In this document: one piece after another, positions 25,951 to 34,197 of the stretch | Layout of the letters: the number at the start of each line of letters is the position of its first letter | Position numbering within the stretch: position 1 is the first letter of the stretch | Assembly: GCA_050944435.1 (NCBI GenBank) | Contig: JBMNRB010000007.1 | Location: forward strand, 1-64,000 | Length of the DNA stretch: 64,000 nucleotides | Reading direction: 5' to 3' | DNA from: Ruminococcus_G sp050944435 | GTDB taxonomy: Bacteria > Bacillota > Clostridia > Lachnospirales > Lachnospiraceae | Notes under the pieces: generated by a model | Database searches by the model: none | What the model was told of the DNA's origin: nothing | What the model saw: only the letters and a program-made list of their open reading frames with translations | Translations under genes and position numbers: made by a program

Positions 25951-25963
25951 AACAAGTTCCTCC

Positions 25964-26320
25964 TTAATCGATAACTCTTACGCCCTCAACCAGAATATTG
26001 ATGCGCTCTATTTCCAGACCTGTGAATTCTTCCACCCTATACTTCACATTGCTGATCAGATTGTCTGCAACCGCCAGAATACTGACGCCATATGATACAA
26101 TCACATGAAAATCCAGGGAAATCTTATTATCGTTCAACGTTACATTTATGCCGTGTTTCAGGCTCTCTTTTTTCAACAGTTTCACCAGACCGTCTTTCAT
26201 GTTTACGGCTGCCATTCCCACAATCCCGAAACATTCCACTGCCACACTTCCCGCATACATGGCAATCACATCGGGACTAATTACAATATCTCCCAGTTCT
26301 GTATTAATACGACCTTTCAT
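25964..26320 (-). CDS. Asp23/Gls24 family envelope stress protein (YloU-like)
   Basis: 118 residues. Members of this family are small cytoplasmic proteins, some membrane-anchored by a partner, linked with envelope stress. Visible family marks are GDIVISPDVIAMYAG, VECFGIVGMA and the C-terminal YRVEEFTGLEIERINILVEGVRV. The gene is divergent from rpmB and co-transcribed with the yloV-like gene, the order known in Bacillus. Confidence 0.92.
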   Translation of the reverse strand: MKGRINTELGDIVISPDVIAMYAGSVAVECFGIVGMAAVNMKDGLVKLLKKESLKHGINVTLNDNKISLDFHVIVSYGVSILAVADNLISNVKYRVEEFTGLEIERINILVEGVRVID

Positions 26321-26409
26321 TCGGATCCCTCCATTTCCGGTACTTGTGTTTGTATTATAACCTTTTTTTCCTGAAAAAGAAATATTAATTTGAATTTTTT
26401 ATTTTTCCC

Positions 26410-26438
26410 TTGCAAATTTATACAACTTCTGATAAAAT
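26410..26438 (+). promoter_or_regulatory. Sigma-A promoter of rpmB
   Basis: TTGCAA (26410-26415), a 17-base spacer and TAAAAT (26433-26438). The leader from about 26445 to 26508 contains a possible 6-bp hairpin (26452-26457 with 26472-26477) before an AAGGAGG ribosome site. Confidence 0.7.
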
Positions 26439-26508
26439 AGCCTTGTTGCAGGTCTGGATGAGATGTACGTTCCGGACTTATTATATGTTCAAGGAGGTGC
26501 GATCAATC

Positions 26509-26694
26509 ATGGCAAAATGTGCAATTTGTGAAAAAGGCGCTCATTTCGGTAACAATGTGAGCCATTCTCATAGAAGAACAAACAAAATGTGGAAATCCAA
26601 CATCAAATCTGTAAGAGTTAAGGTAAACGGAGCAGCAAAGAAAATGTACGTTTGTACTTCATGCTTGAAATCCGGAAGAGTAGAACGTGCTTAA
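26509..26694 (+). CDS. rpmB: 50S ribosomal protein L28
   Basis: 61 residues. Component of the large ribosomal subunit. The C+ form is present, with CAIC at the N-terminus and CTSC near the end, a zinc-binding set. HFGNNVSHSHRRTNK is the family core. The frame is open further upstream, but AAGGAGGTG eight bases before the ATG at 26509 fixes the start. Single gene with its own promoter and terminator, divergent from yloU. Confidence 0.97.
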   Translation: MAKCAICEKGAHFGNNVSHSHRRTNKMWKSNIKSVRVKVNGAAKKMYVCTSCLKSGRVERA

Positions 26695-26720
26695 TGTTCG
26701 CAGTTTATTTTGCAGATAAA

Positions 26721-26756
26721 ATAAGAGAGCCAAACGAATGGTTCTCTTATTTTTTT
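26721..26756 (+). terminator. Rho-independent terminator after rpmB
   Basis: A stem of AAGAGAGCC with GGTTCTCTT (26723-26731 and 26740-26748, one G-U pair), followed by a run of T. The A-rich 5' side may let it also act on the convergent transglutaminase transcript. Confidence 0.85.
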
Positions 26757-26765
26757 ACACATTAA

Positions 26766-29036
26766 TTATAGATAATTATAGATAAAACAAAACATAAACT
26801 TTTTCCACCAGGGAAGATCCTTTAAAAGTTCGGCCATTATCTGCCCGTAAAAGCTTCTCCCTTCTTCCTGCTCCTTCCGGGTAAGGGGAATTCTTCCATA
26901 GGCCTCCTGATTGACCAGACGGATGAACCTTTCCGCCTCCCCTTCCGTCACCGATTTCATTTCCCGGGACAGACAGATTCCAAACTCCTTTTCCGTTCCA
27001 TCATAATCTGTCAATTTTTTTGCAAAGTGCAGCGCTTCCATCATTTTCCCAAACAGAGCGCAGGCCGTTCTGTTCTCATTTCTCCAGACACATATTTTAT
27101 GGACAAATCCCCATACATTCACCGCCAGGATTATCATACAGAGGACAAAAAGAACGGTCTGAACATCGACAGGCTCCATAAAATGTGTTTCCTGTTCCCC
27201 TTCTATTCCCTTCTCTTCGGAAGGAGCTGCCCTGTCTTCTTTCTCCCGTTCGCCCTGCTGCCCCTCCAGAATATTCATGTTCCAGTTTCTGCCGTTCGCC
27301 TGCAGGATTTCATTTCTTTCCTGATCCAAATAATCCGCGTTTTCACCGGAAGGCGTCACTTCCACAGGCACCCATCCTTTATCCTCCAGAAATATTTCAG
27401 GCCACGCATGGGCGTCTTCATCTGTCACCTCTGCACGGTAAAATGAAGCAGAATCCTGCTGGAAATCATCGGCAGAAACGGCGTAACCGCTTACATAGCG
27501 GGCCGGTATTCCATACATCCGGTACATCAGCACCGCTGCAGACGCAAAATGTTGACAGTATCCCTCACCTTTTTCAAAAAGGAAATATTCCACCGGATCT
27601 TCATTCAGCGGAAACAGCCCCGGAGTTCTGCTGTAGGAAGCGTAATGACTGAGCGTATATAAGATAAAAGCAGTAATATCTTCTTCCTTTTCCAGGGGAT
27701 TGTCTTTACATAACTGAACCAGTCGGGGAACCTCCTCTTCCGGAACTTCTGTGTAGGTGATTTTAGCTTCTTTCAAATACGCTTCTTCCACTTCATGATA
27801 CCAATCTCTGTTCATCCCAAACTGAGCCGTCACATTTTCCCAGTCAATATCAATTTCATCCCGCTGATAATAAGTAAAGGTATAGCCATATCCATCTGGT
27901 GCAGCAGTCCGGATTCCATAATAATAGGGACTGTACCAATAGGCGTTTCCCTTGTTTCTCCCCTGGGGATTTCCCACAAACAAATCCCTTTCCGGCAGCG
28001 CTTCACTTCTTTGCATATTCCGGTTCATGGTATTATATAAGGTTTCATACATTCCCGGAATCCAATTGCTCCATCGCTCCCAGTGAAGAGAATTTTCCTC
28101 CATCCGCTGAAAAAGCTCAGTATCATCCGCTGGCTGCCATTCTCCATTTTCGTAGGTTCCTCCCATAAGCCCCCTCAGATAGATCGTTTCCGTTGGTTTT
28201 TGCGTACTGCGCAGTTCCAGCTGGGTAATGCCCCCCGGATAAAGATCCCCCCTGGCCACGGTTCCATCAGAAGGATCATTTTGAATATGACCCGCCTGTT
28301 TTACCGCTCTCTGCAGCAGGCCTTCCGCTCCATAAGCAGCCTGATATAGTTCTTCTTCCATCCCGCTGACAAAAATCAGGGAAAGCAAAAAAAGAATCAG
28401 TACGGCTCCTCCGCATATGACCGGAATCTGCTTTCTTTGAAAGACAGATCCTGACACCTGAACTGCCTCAGCCTTTCTGTGTTTTTCCATACTGCCCGCA
28501 GACCAGAAAGTAAGCTGAAATATCACCTGAAAGAGCAGCACAAGCTTACCATGGTTGATTTCCAAAAAAGGGCTGATCAAAAGGATGCCCGTTGTCAGCA
28601 GATAAACTGGCCAATGAATTTTCCATACCATTTCCAGAACAAAAAGAACCGACAAATATATTCCGGAAAGGAGAAATACTGCCCCCGTAACATCAGGGGA
28701 GGGAGACGGTATTTCCCCCAGCAGGGCATTTCCAATCTCCTGCAGCTGCCATAAAGAATTCCCGAAAAAAAACAACAGAACAAGAAACAGGCCGATGATG
28801 CTGAACAGACAGCCTGTTACCGCACGTTTTCGCCCTTTTTCATTTAAATGCCACAAAAGAAAAGCCAAAAAAGTGACAGGCAGAACAACCGCCGGAAAAT
28901 TCCAGTTGATTCCCTCCAATGAAAAAAAGAACAGAACGAATCCCCAGATCCCCATCAGCAGGAACAACAGATTCCATCTGGAAGAACGTTCTGCTTTTTT
29001 TCTGCTCTCCCCTTCCAGAATTATGGTGTCTTTCAT
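26766..29036 (-). CDS. Membrane-bound transglutaminase-like protein
   Basis: 756 residues. A cluster of about six membrane helices spans residues 25-220, then an extracytoplasmic region with a transglutaminase-like fold: catalytic Cys in GEGYCQHFASAAVLMYRMYG, followed by VSGYAV, His in DEDAHAWPEIF and Asp region GWVPVEVTP. A last helix near 630 precedes a cytoplasmic tail. This corresponds to the TgpA-type family (DUF3488/DUF4129 neighbours). It ends a MoxR-DUF58-transglutaminase cluster, a common set of unknown process, possibly acting on envelope proteins. The catalytic triad appears intact although its DUF58 partner is broken. Confidence 0.9.
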   Translation of the reverse strand: MKDTIILEGESRKKAERSSRWNLLFLLMGIWGFVLFFFSLEGINWNFPAVVLPVTFLAFLLWHLNEKGRKRAVTGCLFSIIGLFLVLLFFFGNSLWQLQEIGNALLGEIPSPSPDVTGAVFLLSGIYLSVLFVLEMVWKIHWPVYLLTTGILLISPFLEINHGKLVLLFQVIFQLTFWSAGSMEKHRKAEAVQVSGSVFQRKQIPVICGGAVLILFLLSLIFVSGMEEELYQAAYGAEGLLQRAVKQAGHIQNDPSDGTVARGDLYPGGITQLELRSTQKPTETIYLRGLMGGTYENGEWQPADDTELFQRMEENSLHWERWSNWIPGMYETLYNTMNRNMQRSEALPERDLFVGNPQGRNKGNAYWYSPYYYGIRTAAPDGYGYTFTYYQRDEIDIDWENVTAQFGMNRDWYHEVEEAYLKEAKITYTEVPEEEVPRLVQLCKDNPLEKEEDITAFILYTLSHYASYSRTPGLFPLNEDPVEYFLFEKGEGYCQHFASAAVLMYRMYGIPARYVSGYAVSADDFQQDSASFYRAEVTDEDAHAWPEIFLEDKGWVPVEVTPSGENADYLDQERNEILQANGRNWNMNILEGQQGEREKEDRAAPSEEKGIEGEQETHFMEPVDVQTVLFVLCMIILAVNVWGFVHKICVWRNENRTACALFGKMMEALHFAKKLTDYDGTEKEFGICLSREMKSVTEGEAERFIRLVNQEAYGRIPLTRKEQEEGRSFYGQIMAELLKDLPWWKKFMFCFIYNYL

Positions 29037-29049
29037 CTTTTCCTCCTGT

Positions 29050-29748
29050 TTATACGACGAGAACCGCCTCGTTCAGCTCTTCCTCAAAGGTTTTCTCGGA
29101 AAAGGACAGCAGTTTCCTTTTACCGTAAAAGATCTGCAGATCGCGATCCATCCGAAATACTTCTTCTCTTTTTTCCGGTATTCTCGCTTTTCCAGGAGAG
29201 AAATAAAAATCATCCGTCTGATAAAGGTAGATCAGCAGATCATCATGCTCTTTTTTATTGGTCACTTTCACCTTTTCCCCGGGGCGCTCCTTTCCCTCCC
29301 AGCTTACGCTTACCGAAAACTCCTCTTCCAGCAAACCCAGGATGAAAGCTGAGAGGATGGAAATAAATGCGTCGTACTTCTGATGATTTATGGTTCCTTC
29401 TTTCTGAAAATCCAGATAAAGATCCGCCTGCGTTTCTTCTTCCGGCTGAAATTCTTTCACCCAGAGTAAATCTGTTCTTGCGCTTTGCTTCCAATGGATA
29501 TAACGGTAAGAGTCCCCGGAAGTATATTCTCTGAGCTGATGAATATCGCCGGAACCGCCGCCCGCCCCCAATCTGCTTTCTTCTTCCCTCCCCTGGTCAT
29601 CCTGATTTTCTGAGAGAAAGCGAAACTTTATTTTTCTCACCCGGGGCAGTACGGCAACGCTCATCCTTTCTTCCTTTAAAGAACTCCTTGGGCCAAAAAG
29701 AGTCAGATAATCGAATACCTGCGCTTTTTTCAATGCTATGGTCATCAT
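29050..29748 (-). pseudogene. DUF58 protein, C-terminal part (split or decayed gene)
   Basis: 232 residues beginning in the middle of the DUF58 pattern: KKAQVFDYLTLFG corresponds to the segment just before the DUF58 domain, then SGDIHQLREYTSGDSYRYIHWKQSARTDLLWVKEF is the signature (normally LREYxxGDxxRxIHWxxSAR). Relatives are about 390 residues in one frame, with two N-terminal helices and a beta-rich middle. Here the helices are in a separate overlapping frame (29745-30011), and the middle, roughly 70-80 residues, is missing. The start ATG overlaps the stop of that frame (GCATGATG), so coupled translation is possible, but an internal deletion with frameshift is the simpler reading. Confidence 0.7.
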
Positions 29749-30011
29749 GCAAAGAGAGCAAACCTGCCAATCGGAAGACTGCCGCTGTTCTGCACTTCCA
29801 TCCTGCAGGCTGTCCGTTCTTTTTCCGTAATTACTGCGCCCTTCCCGTCAAAATTTACACGGAAATGACGTCTCAGAGATCGGGACAGGAGGAACATGCA
29901 GAAAAAAATCATCAATTCCATAAATGCCAGAACCATCATAGGCTTTTGTTCATACATTCCTGCCAGGTACCAGGTTGCCGCTGTCAACGACAAGAATAGT
30001 ATCTTTTTCAT
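29745..30011 (-). pseudogene. DUF58 protein, N-terminal membrane part (split or decayed gene)
   Basis: 88 residues: two membrane helices (about 4-20 and 25-43) and a basic turn, then a short piece, VQNSGSLPIGRFALF, that matches the start of the beta-rich region of DUF58 proteins, where the frame stops. The MoxR gene ends just at its start (4-base overlap). With the following frame it forms an incomplete DUF58 protein. Confidence 0.65.
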
Positions 30012-30958
30012 TTATCCTCCCCCGGCGCCGGTTTTTTCACAGAGGACACGATGTCCTCCAACACTTCTTCTACGCTTTTGCCGTCTATTCCCGCCGCGCT
30101 GCTTAACAGAATACGGTGGCGCATTACAAAGGGGAACTGACTGCTGATATCCTCAGGAATCACATAGTCCCGCTGATCCAGCCAGGCAGAAGCCTGAGCC
30201 ATACGGACCAGTGCAATGGTTGCTCTTGGACTTCCTCCCCGTTCCAGATATCGGCTTTCCCTGGTTGCACGAACCAGATCTACCAGATATCTTCCTACCC
30301 TTTCTTTCACATATATATGGTGAACTTCTTCCTGAATTTCCAACAGCTCCTGTCCTCCGAACACAGGACGGATTTTCTCCAAATGTTTTTCGCCTCTTTC
30401 TCCTATAACCATGGCCAGTTCACTGTCATAATCCGGATATCCGACAGACATACTGACCATGAATCGATCCACCTGAGCCTCCGGCAGTCTGGAAGTTCCT
30501 GCGCTCCCAAAAGGATTCTGCGTGGCGATTACAAGAAAGGGAGAAGGAACCTCCCGTGTAATTTCTTCCACCGTTACTTTCCTTTCTTCCATAACTTCCA
30601 GCAGCGCCGATTGGGTTTTAGGCGAAGTCCGGTTGATTTCATCAGCCAGCAAAAGATTGCAGAAAACAGCTCCCTGCTGATAAACAAACTTTTCCTTTTC
30701 ACGATGATATATAGAAAAACCGGTAAGATCTGAGGGAAGTACATCCGGAGTAAACTGAATTCTATGGTACTCCAACTCCATTGTCCTGGAAAATGCAAGG
30801 GCAAGAGTCGTTTTTCCCACTCCCGGGATATCCTCCAAAAGAACATGGCCATTGGCAAGAAGGGCCAGCATAATTTCCCGTACTTCCCTCTCTTTTCCGA
30901 AAATCACCTGATTTACCTGGTTCATTACATCGTAAACATCACTTGAACGGTTTTTCAC
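30008..30958 (-). CDS. MoxR family AAA+ ATPase
   Basis: About 316 residues. AAA+ chaperone of the MoxR class: Walker A LEDIPGVGKTTLA, Walker B LLLADEINR, sensor region ATQNPFGSAGTSRLPEAQ, and the helical lid with SPRATIALVRMAQA. MoxR proteins typically mature partners with von Willebrand-like or DUF58 domains. A GTG at 30958 with AAGGAG six bases upstream is the best start; the open frame continues to an ATG at 31018, but that overlaps the likely promoter. The partner DUF58 gene downstream is disrupted. Confidence 0.9.
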   Translation of the reverse strand: MKNRSSDVYDVMNQVNQVIFGKEREVREIMLALLANGHVLLEDIPGVGKTTLALAFSRTMELEYHRIQFTPDVLPSDLTGFSIYHREKEKFVYQQGAVFCNLLLADEINRTSPKTQSALLEVMEERKVTVEEITREVPSPFLVIATQNPFGSAGTSRLPEAQVDRFMVSMSVGYPDYDSELAMVIGERGEKHLEKIRPVFGGQELLEIQEEVHHIYVKERVGRYLVDLVRATRESRYLERGGSPRATIALVRMAQASAWLDQRDYVIPEDISSQFPFVMRHRILLSSAAGIDGKSVEEVLEDIVSSVKKPAPGEDK

Positions 30959-30982
30959 CTTTTTCTCCTTCGTTTTTCTTTT

Positions 30983-31011
30983 ATTATAAGCGTCCGCTCC
31001 CGCCTCCACAA
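30983..31011 (-). promoter_or_regulatory. Probable promoter of the moxR cluster
   Basis: Minus strand TTGTGG (31011-31006), a 17-base spacer and a perfect TATAAT (30988-30983), 25 bases before the GTG start of the MoxR gene. Confidence 0.55.
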
Positions 31012-31044
31012 GTTCCAAATAGTTCTTCTGTATTAACCATTCCT

Positions 31045-31983
31045 TTATGCTGCGGTTTTTTTGCCGGGATCAGCGCAGGCCTGCTGAAATTCTTTTAATT
31101 TTTTTCTCGCTTCCCCGCTTAGATATCTGGGTACCTGAATTTCCACTGCCGCATACTGATCGCCATAGAGAGATGGATTATTCATGGAAACAATTCCTTT
31201 CCCCTTCAGACGGATTTTTGTACCCGACTGTGTTCCTTCCTTAATTTTGCAGAGAACCGGCCCGTACAGTGTCTGTATCTGTACTTCCCCGCCAAATACT
31301 GCCGTCGTGAAAGGAATGGAAACTTTCGTATAAACATCCATTCCCTTTCTTTCAAATCCAGGTTTATTGCCCACCCGGATTTTTAACAGTAAATCTCCTG
31401 CCCTGGCGCCTCCTGTGCCCGGCATTCCTTTTCCGCGCAGCCGGATGGTTTTTCCATCTTCAATACCGGCCGGAATATTCACTTCCAGACTTTCCTCCCT
31501 TCCCTTTTCCTGTCCCTGCAGATGAATCACTTTCTTCCCGCCAAAGGCGGCCTCGTCAAAGCTCACCGTTACCTCCGCGTTCAAATCAGCGCCGCGGCTT
31601 TGGAAGGGGCCTCTTCTGAAACCGCCTTTATGAAAATCATTTCCAAACAGTTGTTCAAATATATCGTCCATGCCCCCGTTTTCAAAATGAAACTCCTGGT
31701 ACTCTCCCCACGGTCCGCTGTAACCTTCTGCTCCTGAATGAAATTCAGGTCCTCCTTCTTCAAAGGCCCCATGGCCAAACTGGTCATACAGTTTTCTCTT
31801 CTTCTCATCACTTAAAACATTGTAAGCCTCCGTCACTTCTTTAAAACGTTCCTCTGCCTGGACATTTCCGGCATTGGAGTCGGGATGATATTTCTTCGCC
31901 AGTTTCCTGTAAGCCCTTTTTATCTCTGTATCATCAGCATTTCTGTTTATCCCTAAAACTTCATAATAATCTCTTTTTTTCAA
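31045..31983 (-). CDS. DnaJ-like co-chaperone without zinc finger (type II, CbpA-like)
   Basis: About 312 residues. N-terminal J domain (KRDYYEVLGINRNADDTEIKRAYRKLAKKYHPD, holding the HPD triad that stimulates DnaK), a Gly/Phe-rich linker at about 75-130, and two beta-rich client-binding domains. The CxxCxGxG zinc repeats of true DnaJ are absent. Start: AAGGAGG is followed nine bases later by TTG (31983); the GTG and ATG just upstream are too close to the ribosome site. It follows hsp20 with a hairpin between, so it is probably a heat-shock partner gene. Confidence 0.88.
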   Translation of the reverse strand: MKKRDYYEVLGINRNADDTEIKRAYRKLAKKYHPDSNAGNVQAEERFKEVTEAYNVLSDEKKRKLYDQFGHGAFEEGGPEFHSGAEGYSGPWGEYQEFHFENGGMDDIFEQLFGNDFHKGGFRRGPFQSRGADLNAEVTVSFDEAAFGGKKVIHLQGQEKGREESLEVNIPAGIEDGKTIRLRGKGMPGTGGARAGDLLLKIRVGNKPGFERKGMDVYTKVSIPFTTAVFGGEVQIQTLYGPVLCKIKEGTQSGTKIRLKGKGIVSMNNPSLYGDQYAAVEIQVPRYLSGEARKKLKEFQQACADPGKKTAA

Positions 31984-32008
31984 TATCATCACCCTCCTTC
32001 TGACTGAT

Positions 32009-32040
32009 AAAAAGGAGACCGGCTTCAGCCGGCCTCCTCA
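32009..32040 (-). terminator. Hairpin terminator between hsp20 and the dnaJ-like gene
   Basis: Minus strand GGAGGCCGGC with GCCGGTCTCC (one G-U pair), loop TGAA, then TTTTT. It lies only 26 bases before the dnaJ-like start, leaving no room for a promoter. Confidence 0.85.
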
Positions 32041-32050
32041 TAACAGTTCC

Positions 32051-32512
32051 TTAACCTTCAATTGAAATATATTTTTTCTCCTCAGCTGCCGGATTTGCAT
32101 TCTTCTTAGGTACAAACAATTTTAAAACACCGTGTTTGAACTCTCCTTTGATATCTTCCTCCGTTATCAGCTCTCCCACATAAAAGGATCTCTCACAAGA
32201 ACCGATATATCGTTCCCGACGGATATACTTTCCATTTTTCTTGTTTTCCTCCTCATCCCTTTCTTTCTCCGCCGCAATAGTCAGATACCCATTGTCCAGA
32301 GAAACCTTAATTTCATCCTTCTTAAAACCCGGCAGATCGACGAAAATCTCATAACTGTCATCCAGCTCCTTCACATCTGTTCTCATTAAATGTCCGCCAT
32401 GATGACCATACAGTTTCTTCCCTGCCTTTTTCATCTCGGAATCACTGTAAAAAGGAAAATCTTTCATAAAATCATCAAAAAAATTATCATTAAAAATACT
32501 TGGCATCAACAT
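32051..32512 (-). CDS. Hsp20/alpha-crystallin small heat shock protein
   Basis: About 153 residues. ATP-independent holdase for unfolding proteins. The alpha-crystallin domain spans about 45-150: DVKELDDSYEIFVDLPGFKKDEIKV, then a GVLKLFVPK segment (the GxLxxxxPK motif) near the end. AAAGGAG precedes a GTG and, nine bases on, the ATG chosen here. Its promoter is covered by a CIRCE-like element, so control by the heat-shock repressor HrcA is likely. Confidence 0.94.
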   Translation of the reverse strand: MLMPSIFNDNFFDDFMKDFPFYSDSEMKKAGKKLYGHHGGHLMRTDVKELDDSYEIFVDLPGFKKDEIKVSLDNGYLTIAAEKERDEEENKKNGKYIRRERYIGSCERSFYVGELITEEDIKGEFKHGVLKLFVPKKNANPAAEEKKYISIEG

Positions 32513-32569
32513 CACTCATATCTCCTTTCACACAGGCTGTGCAATTTATTTTCTATTTGTTCTATATGT

Positions 32570-32598
32570 AATATAACATATATTATTGGCGCTGTAAA
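32570..32598 (-). promoter_or_regulatory. Sigma-A promoter of hsp20
   Basis: Minus strand TTTACA (32598-32593), a 17-base spacer and TATATT (32575-32570). The CIRCE-like repeat overlaps the -35 box. Confidence 0.7.
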
Positions 32599-32612
32599 GA
32601 GTTGAGTGCTGA
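32586..32612 (-). promoter_or_regulatory. CIRCE-like operator (HrcA site) over the hsp20 promoter
   Basis: Minus strand arms TCAGCACTC and CAGCGCCAA are separated by nine bases. The CIRCE consensus is TTAGCACTC-N9-GAGTGCTAA; the first arm matches 8 of 9 positions and the second 6 of 9. Spacing is exact and the position over the -35 box fits repression. Confidence 0.65.
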
Positions 32613-32669
32613 CTATTTTGTGAAAAAACGGTGAACTTTTCATCGGCATTTGTCATTTTGTTTTAGAGA

Positions 32670-32701
32670 AACAAAAAACCCCTGTGCAGCACAGGGGTTT
32701 T
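32670..32701 (-). terminator. Terminator after the 46-residue membrane protein gene
   Basis: A perfect 11-bp stem (32676-32686 with 32690-32700), 3-base loop, followed on the minus strand by TTTTTT. The stop codon of the small gene leads directly into the stem. Confidence 0.9.
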
Positions 32702-32840
32702 ATGAGCAGCAAAACATCTGATATCCCACCAGCAGACAGGCGAGGGCCGCGATAACGGTCCACACCGTAGTGGGAATTATCAATTCAATCAGCATACCAA
32801 TTCCGATAAAGAACAGCATGAAACCGATAATCCGGCACAT
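32700..32840 (-). CDS. Small membrane protein, 46 residues
   Basis: ATG at 32840 preceded by an AGGAGAC ribosome site, ending with TAA at the foot of a terminator. The product starts MCRIIGFMLFFIGIGMLIEL, followed by a Pro-containing turn and a second hydrophobic stretch (TVWTVIAALACLLVGYQ), ending FCCS. It is thus a two-helix membrane hairpin with Cys near both ends. It lies 16 bases after gerW in the same direction, so it is probably the last gene of a ytfI-gerW operon. Function unknown; the site, start and stop signals make it a real gene. Confidence 0.8.
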   Translation of the reverse strand: MCRIIGFMLFFIGIGMLIELIIPTTVWTVIAALACLLVGYQMFCCS

Positions 32841-32856
32841 TCTTGTCTCCTATCTT

Positions 32857-33252
32857 TTATGAGTTCTCCTCTTGGTTCAGTATATGCTCGATATCTTCTT
32901 TTGTATACTCTTCTTCTTTGTCCTTTTTCGTGAACCGTTCAGCAAGATCGGGAATCATGTCCAGAATCTTGGTGACCGCATCCTGATTCTTGATATTCAC
33001 AAGCTTAGTGGTATTTTTATTGATCACAAGCACGGCAGAGGGAGAAATCTTTCCGCCCATACCGCCTCCGCCGTTATTCTTTGCATTTTCGGCAAAGGCG
33101 CCGGCGCCCACCCCAAAGGAAACATCCACAAGGGGCAAGATTATGGTATCGCCAATATGGATCGCCTCTCCCACCACTGTTTTCGTCGTAATAAAACTTT
33201 CCATTCCCCGGAACAGGGCCTCTACTGTGTTCTGAAATGTATTATCTGCCAT
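32857..33252 (-). CDS. gerW: Spore protein GerW (YtfJ family)
   Basis: 131 residues. GerW family proteins are sporulation products needed for a germinant receptor response in Bacillus. The family core is GEAIHIGDTIILPLVDVSFGVGAG, followed by a Gly-rich GGGGMGGKISPSAVLVI segment; the tail is charged. It is preceded by the DUF2953 (ytfI) gene with a five-base gap, the same pair found in Bacillus. Confidence 0.94.
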   Translation of the reverse strand: MADNTFQNTVEALFRGMESFITTKTVVGEAIHIGDTIILPLVDVSFGVGAGAFAENAKNNGGGGMGGKISPSAVLVINKNTTKLVNIKNQDAVTKILDMIPDLAERFTKKDKEEEYTKEDIEHILNQEENS

Positions 33253-33257
33253 CTTTT

Positions 33258-34193
33258 TTAAGCCTCCTTATGCTGGAATCTTCTGATTGTCTTCCTAACC
33301 GGCCTGCTGCGGTACACGTTCCATGCTGTCTTTAACAGCACAATTCCAAATATCCTTCCCTTCAGCAGTACGTCTCCCTCTAAAATTTTTTCATCGAACA
33401 CGGGAATCACCAGAAATCTGCTTTTATACAGGGGAAGAATCATACTTACCGCACCAAGAGTCTGACCTGTTAACGCCGGATCATCAAATCCAAATCTGAC
33501 ATATCCCTTTACTTTGCGGGGCATTACATGGCGAATCAGATTTCCTGCGTTTGTTTTCAGACATCGAATTGCCTCTTTTGTGTTTTCATCTCCCAGAAAT
33601 TTTTTCCACTGCCTTATTTTATCACAAAAACGGCGCAATGTTAACTGTATTTTCTTTATGCTTTGGATAATATGAGAAGGTATCCGGAATATTTTTTTTA
33701 TTATCTCTGAAATCTTTTTCAAAAATTCTGAAAGGCCAGAAACATTCTTCCTCTTCTCTTTCTCTTCTCTTTCAGTCTTCTCTCCTTGATTGCCTGTGGA
33801 ATCGTCTTTTTGGCGCATCTGCTGCACCCTCTCCGGCTGGGGCTGAACTTCCGGCGATATGCTGGATTTATCCTCTTCCCGAACCGGTTTTACACGGTAT
33901 TTCTTCCTGCTCCTCAGCCTTTTTCCTATTTTTTTATAAGTCTCCAGTGAAACTCCGAAAAGACGGATGTTCACCAAAGCGTTCCCTTCTCTGTAAACAG
34001 CCGAAACACTGATCAGTCCAAACAGCCAGTGTACCGCTGCCCGCCCCTCCATCCATTCCTTTTCTTTTTGTCCCCTGACCCGGTAGGTAACAGGTACAAA
34101 GAGAAGGGAAAGCAGAATCAGGCACAGAAAAGACAACAGAATCAGAATCAATATCCCCAGAATTTTCAGGATCGCAAAAATGATATGTAACAT
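33258..34193 (-). CDS. DUF2953 domain protein (YtfI-like)
   Basis: 311 residues. An N-terminal membrane helix of about 25 residues (ILGILILILLSFLCLILLSLLF), then a charged, low-complexity linker (about 100-160, rich in Glu, Lys and Gln), and a C-terminal region ending with basic residues. DUF2953 proteins accompany GerW/YtfJ in spore formers; the exact role is not known. Four bases separate it from the upstream small gene. Confidence 0.85.
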   Translation of the reverse strand: MLHIIFAILKILGILILILLSFLCLILLSLLFVPVTYRVRGQKEKEWMEGRAAVHWLFGLISVSAVYREGNALVNIRLFGVSLETYKKIGKRLRSRKKYRVKPVREEDKSSISPEVQPQPERVQQMRQKDDSTGNQGEKTEREEKEKRKNVSGLSEFLKKISEIIKKIFRIPSHIIQSIKKIQLTLRRFCDKIRQWKKFLGDENTKEAIRCLKTNAGNLIRHVMPRKVKGYVRFGFDDPALTGQTLGAVSMILPLYKSRFLVIPVFDEKILEGDVLLKGRIFGIVLLKTAWNVYRSRPVRKTIRRFQHKEA

Positions 34194-34197
34194 CTTT

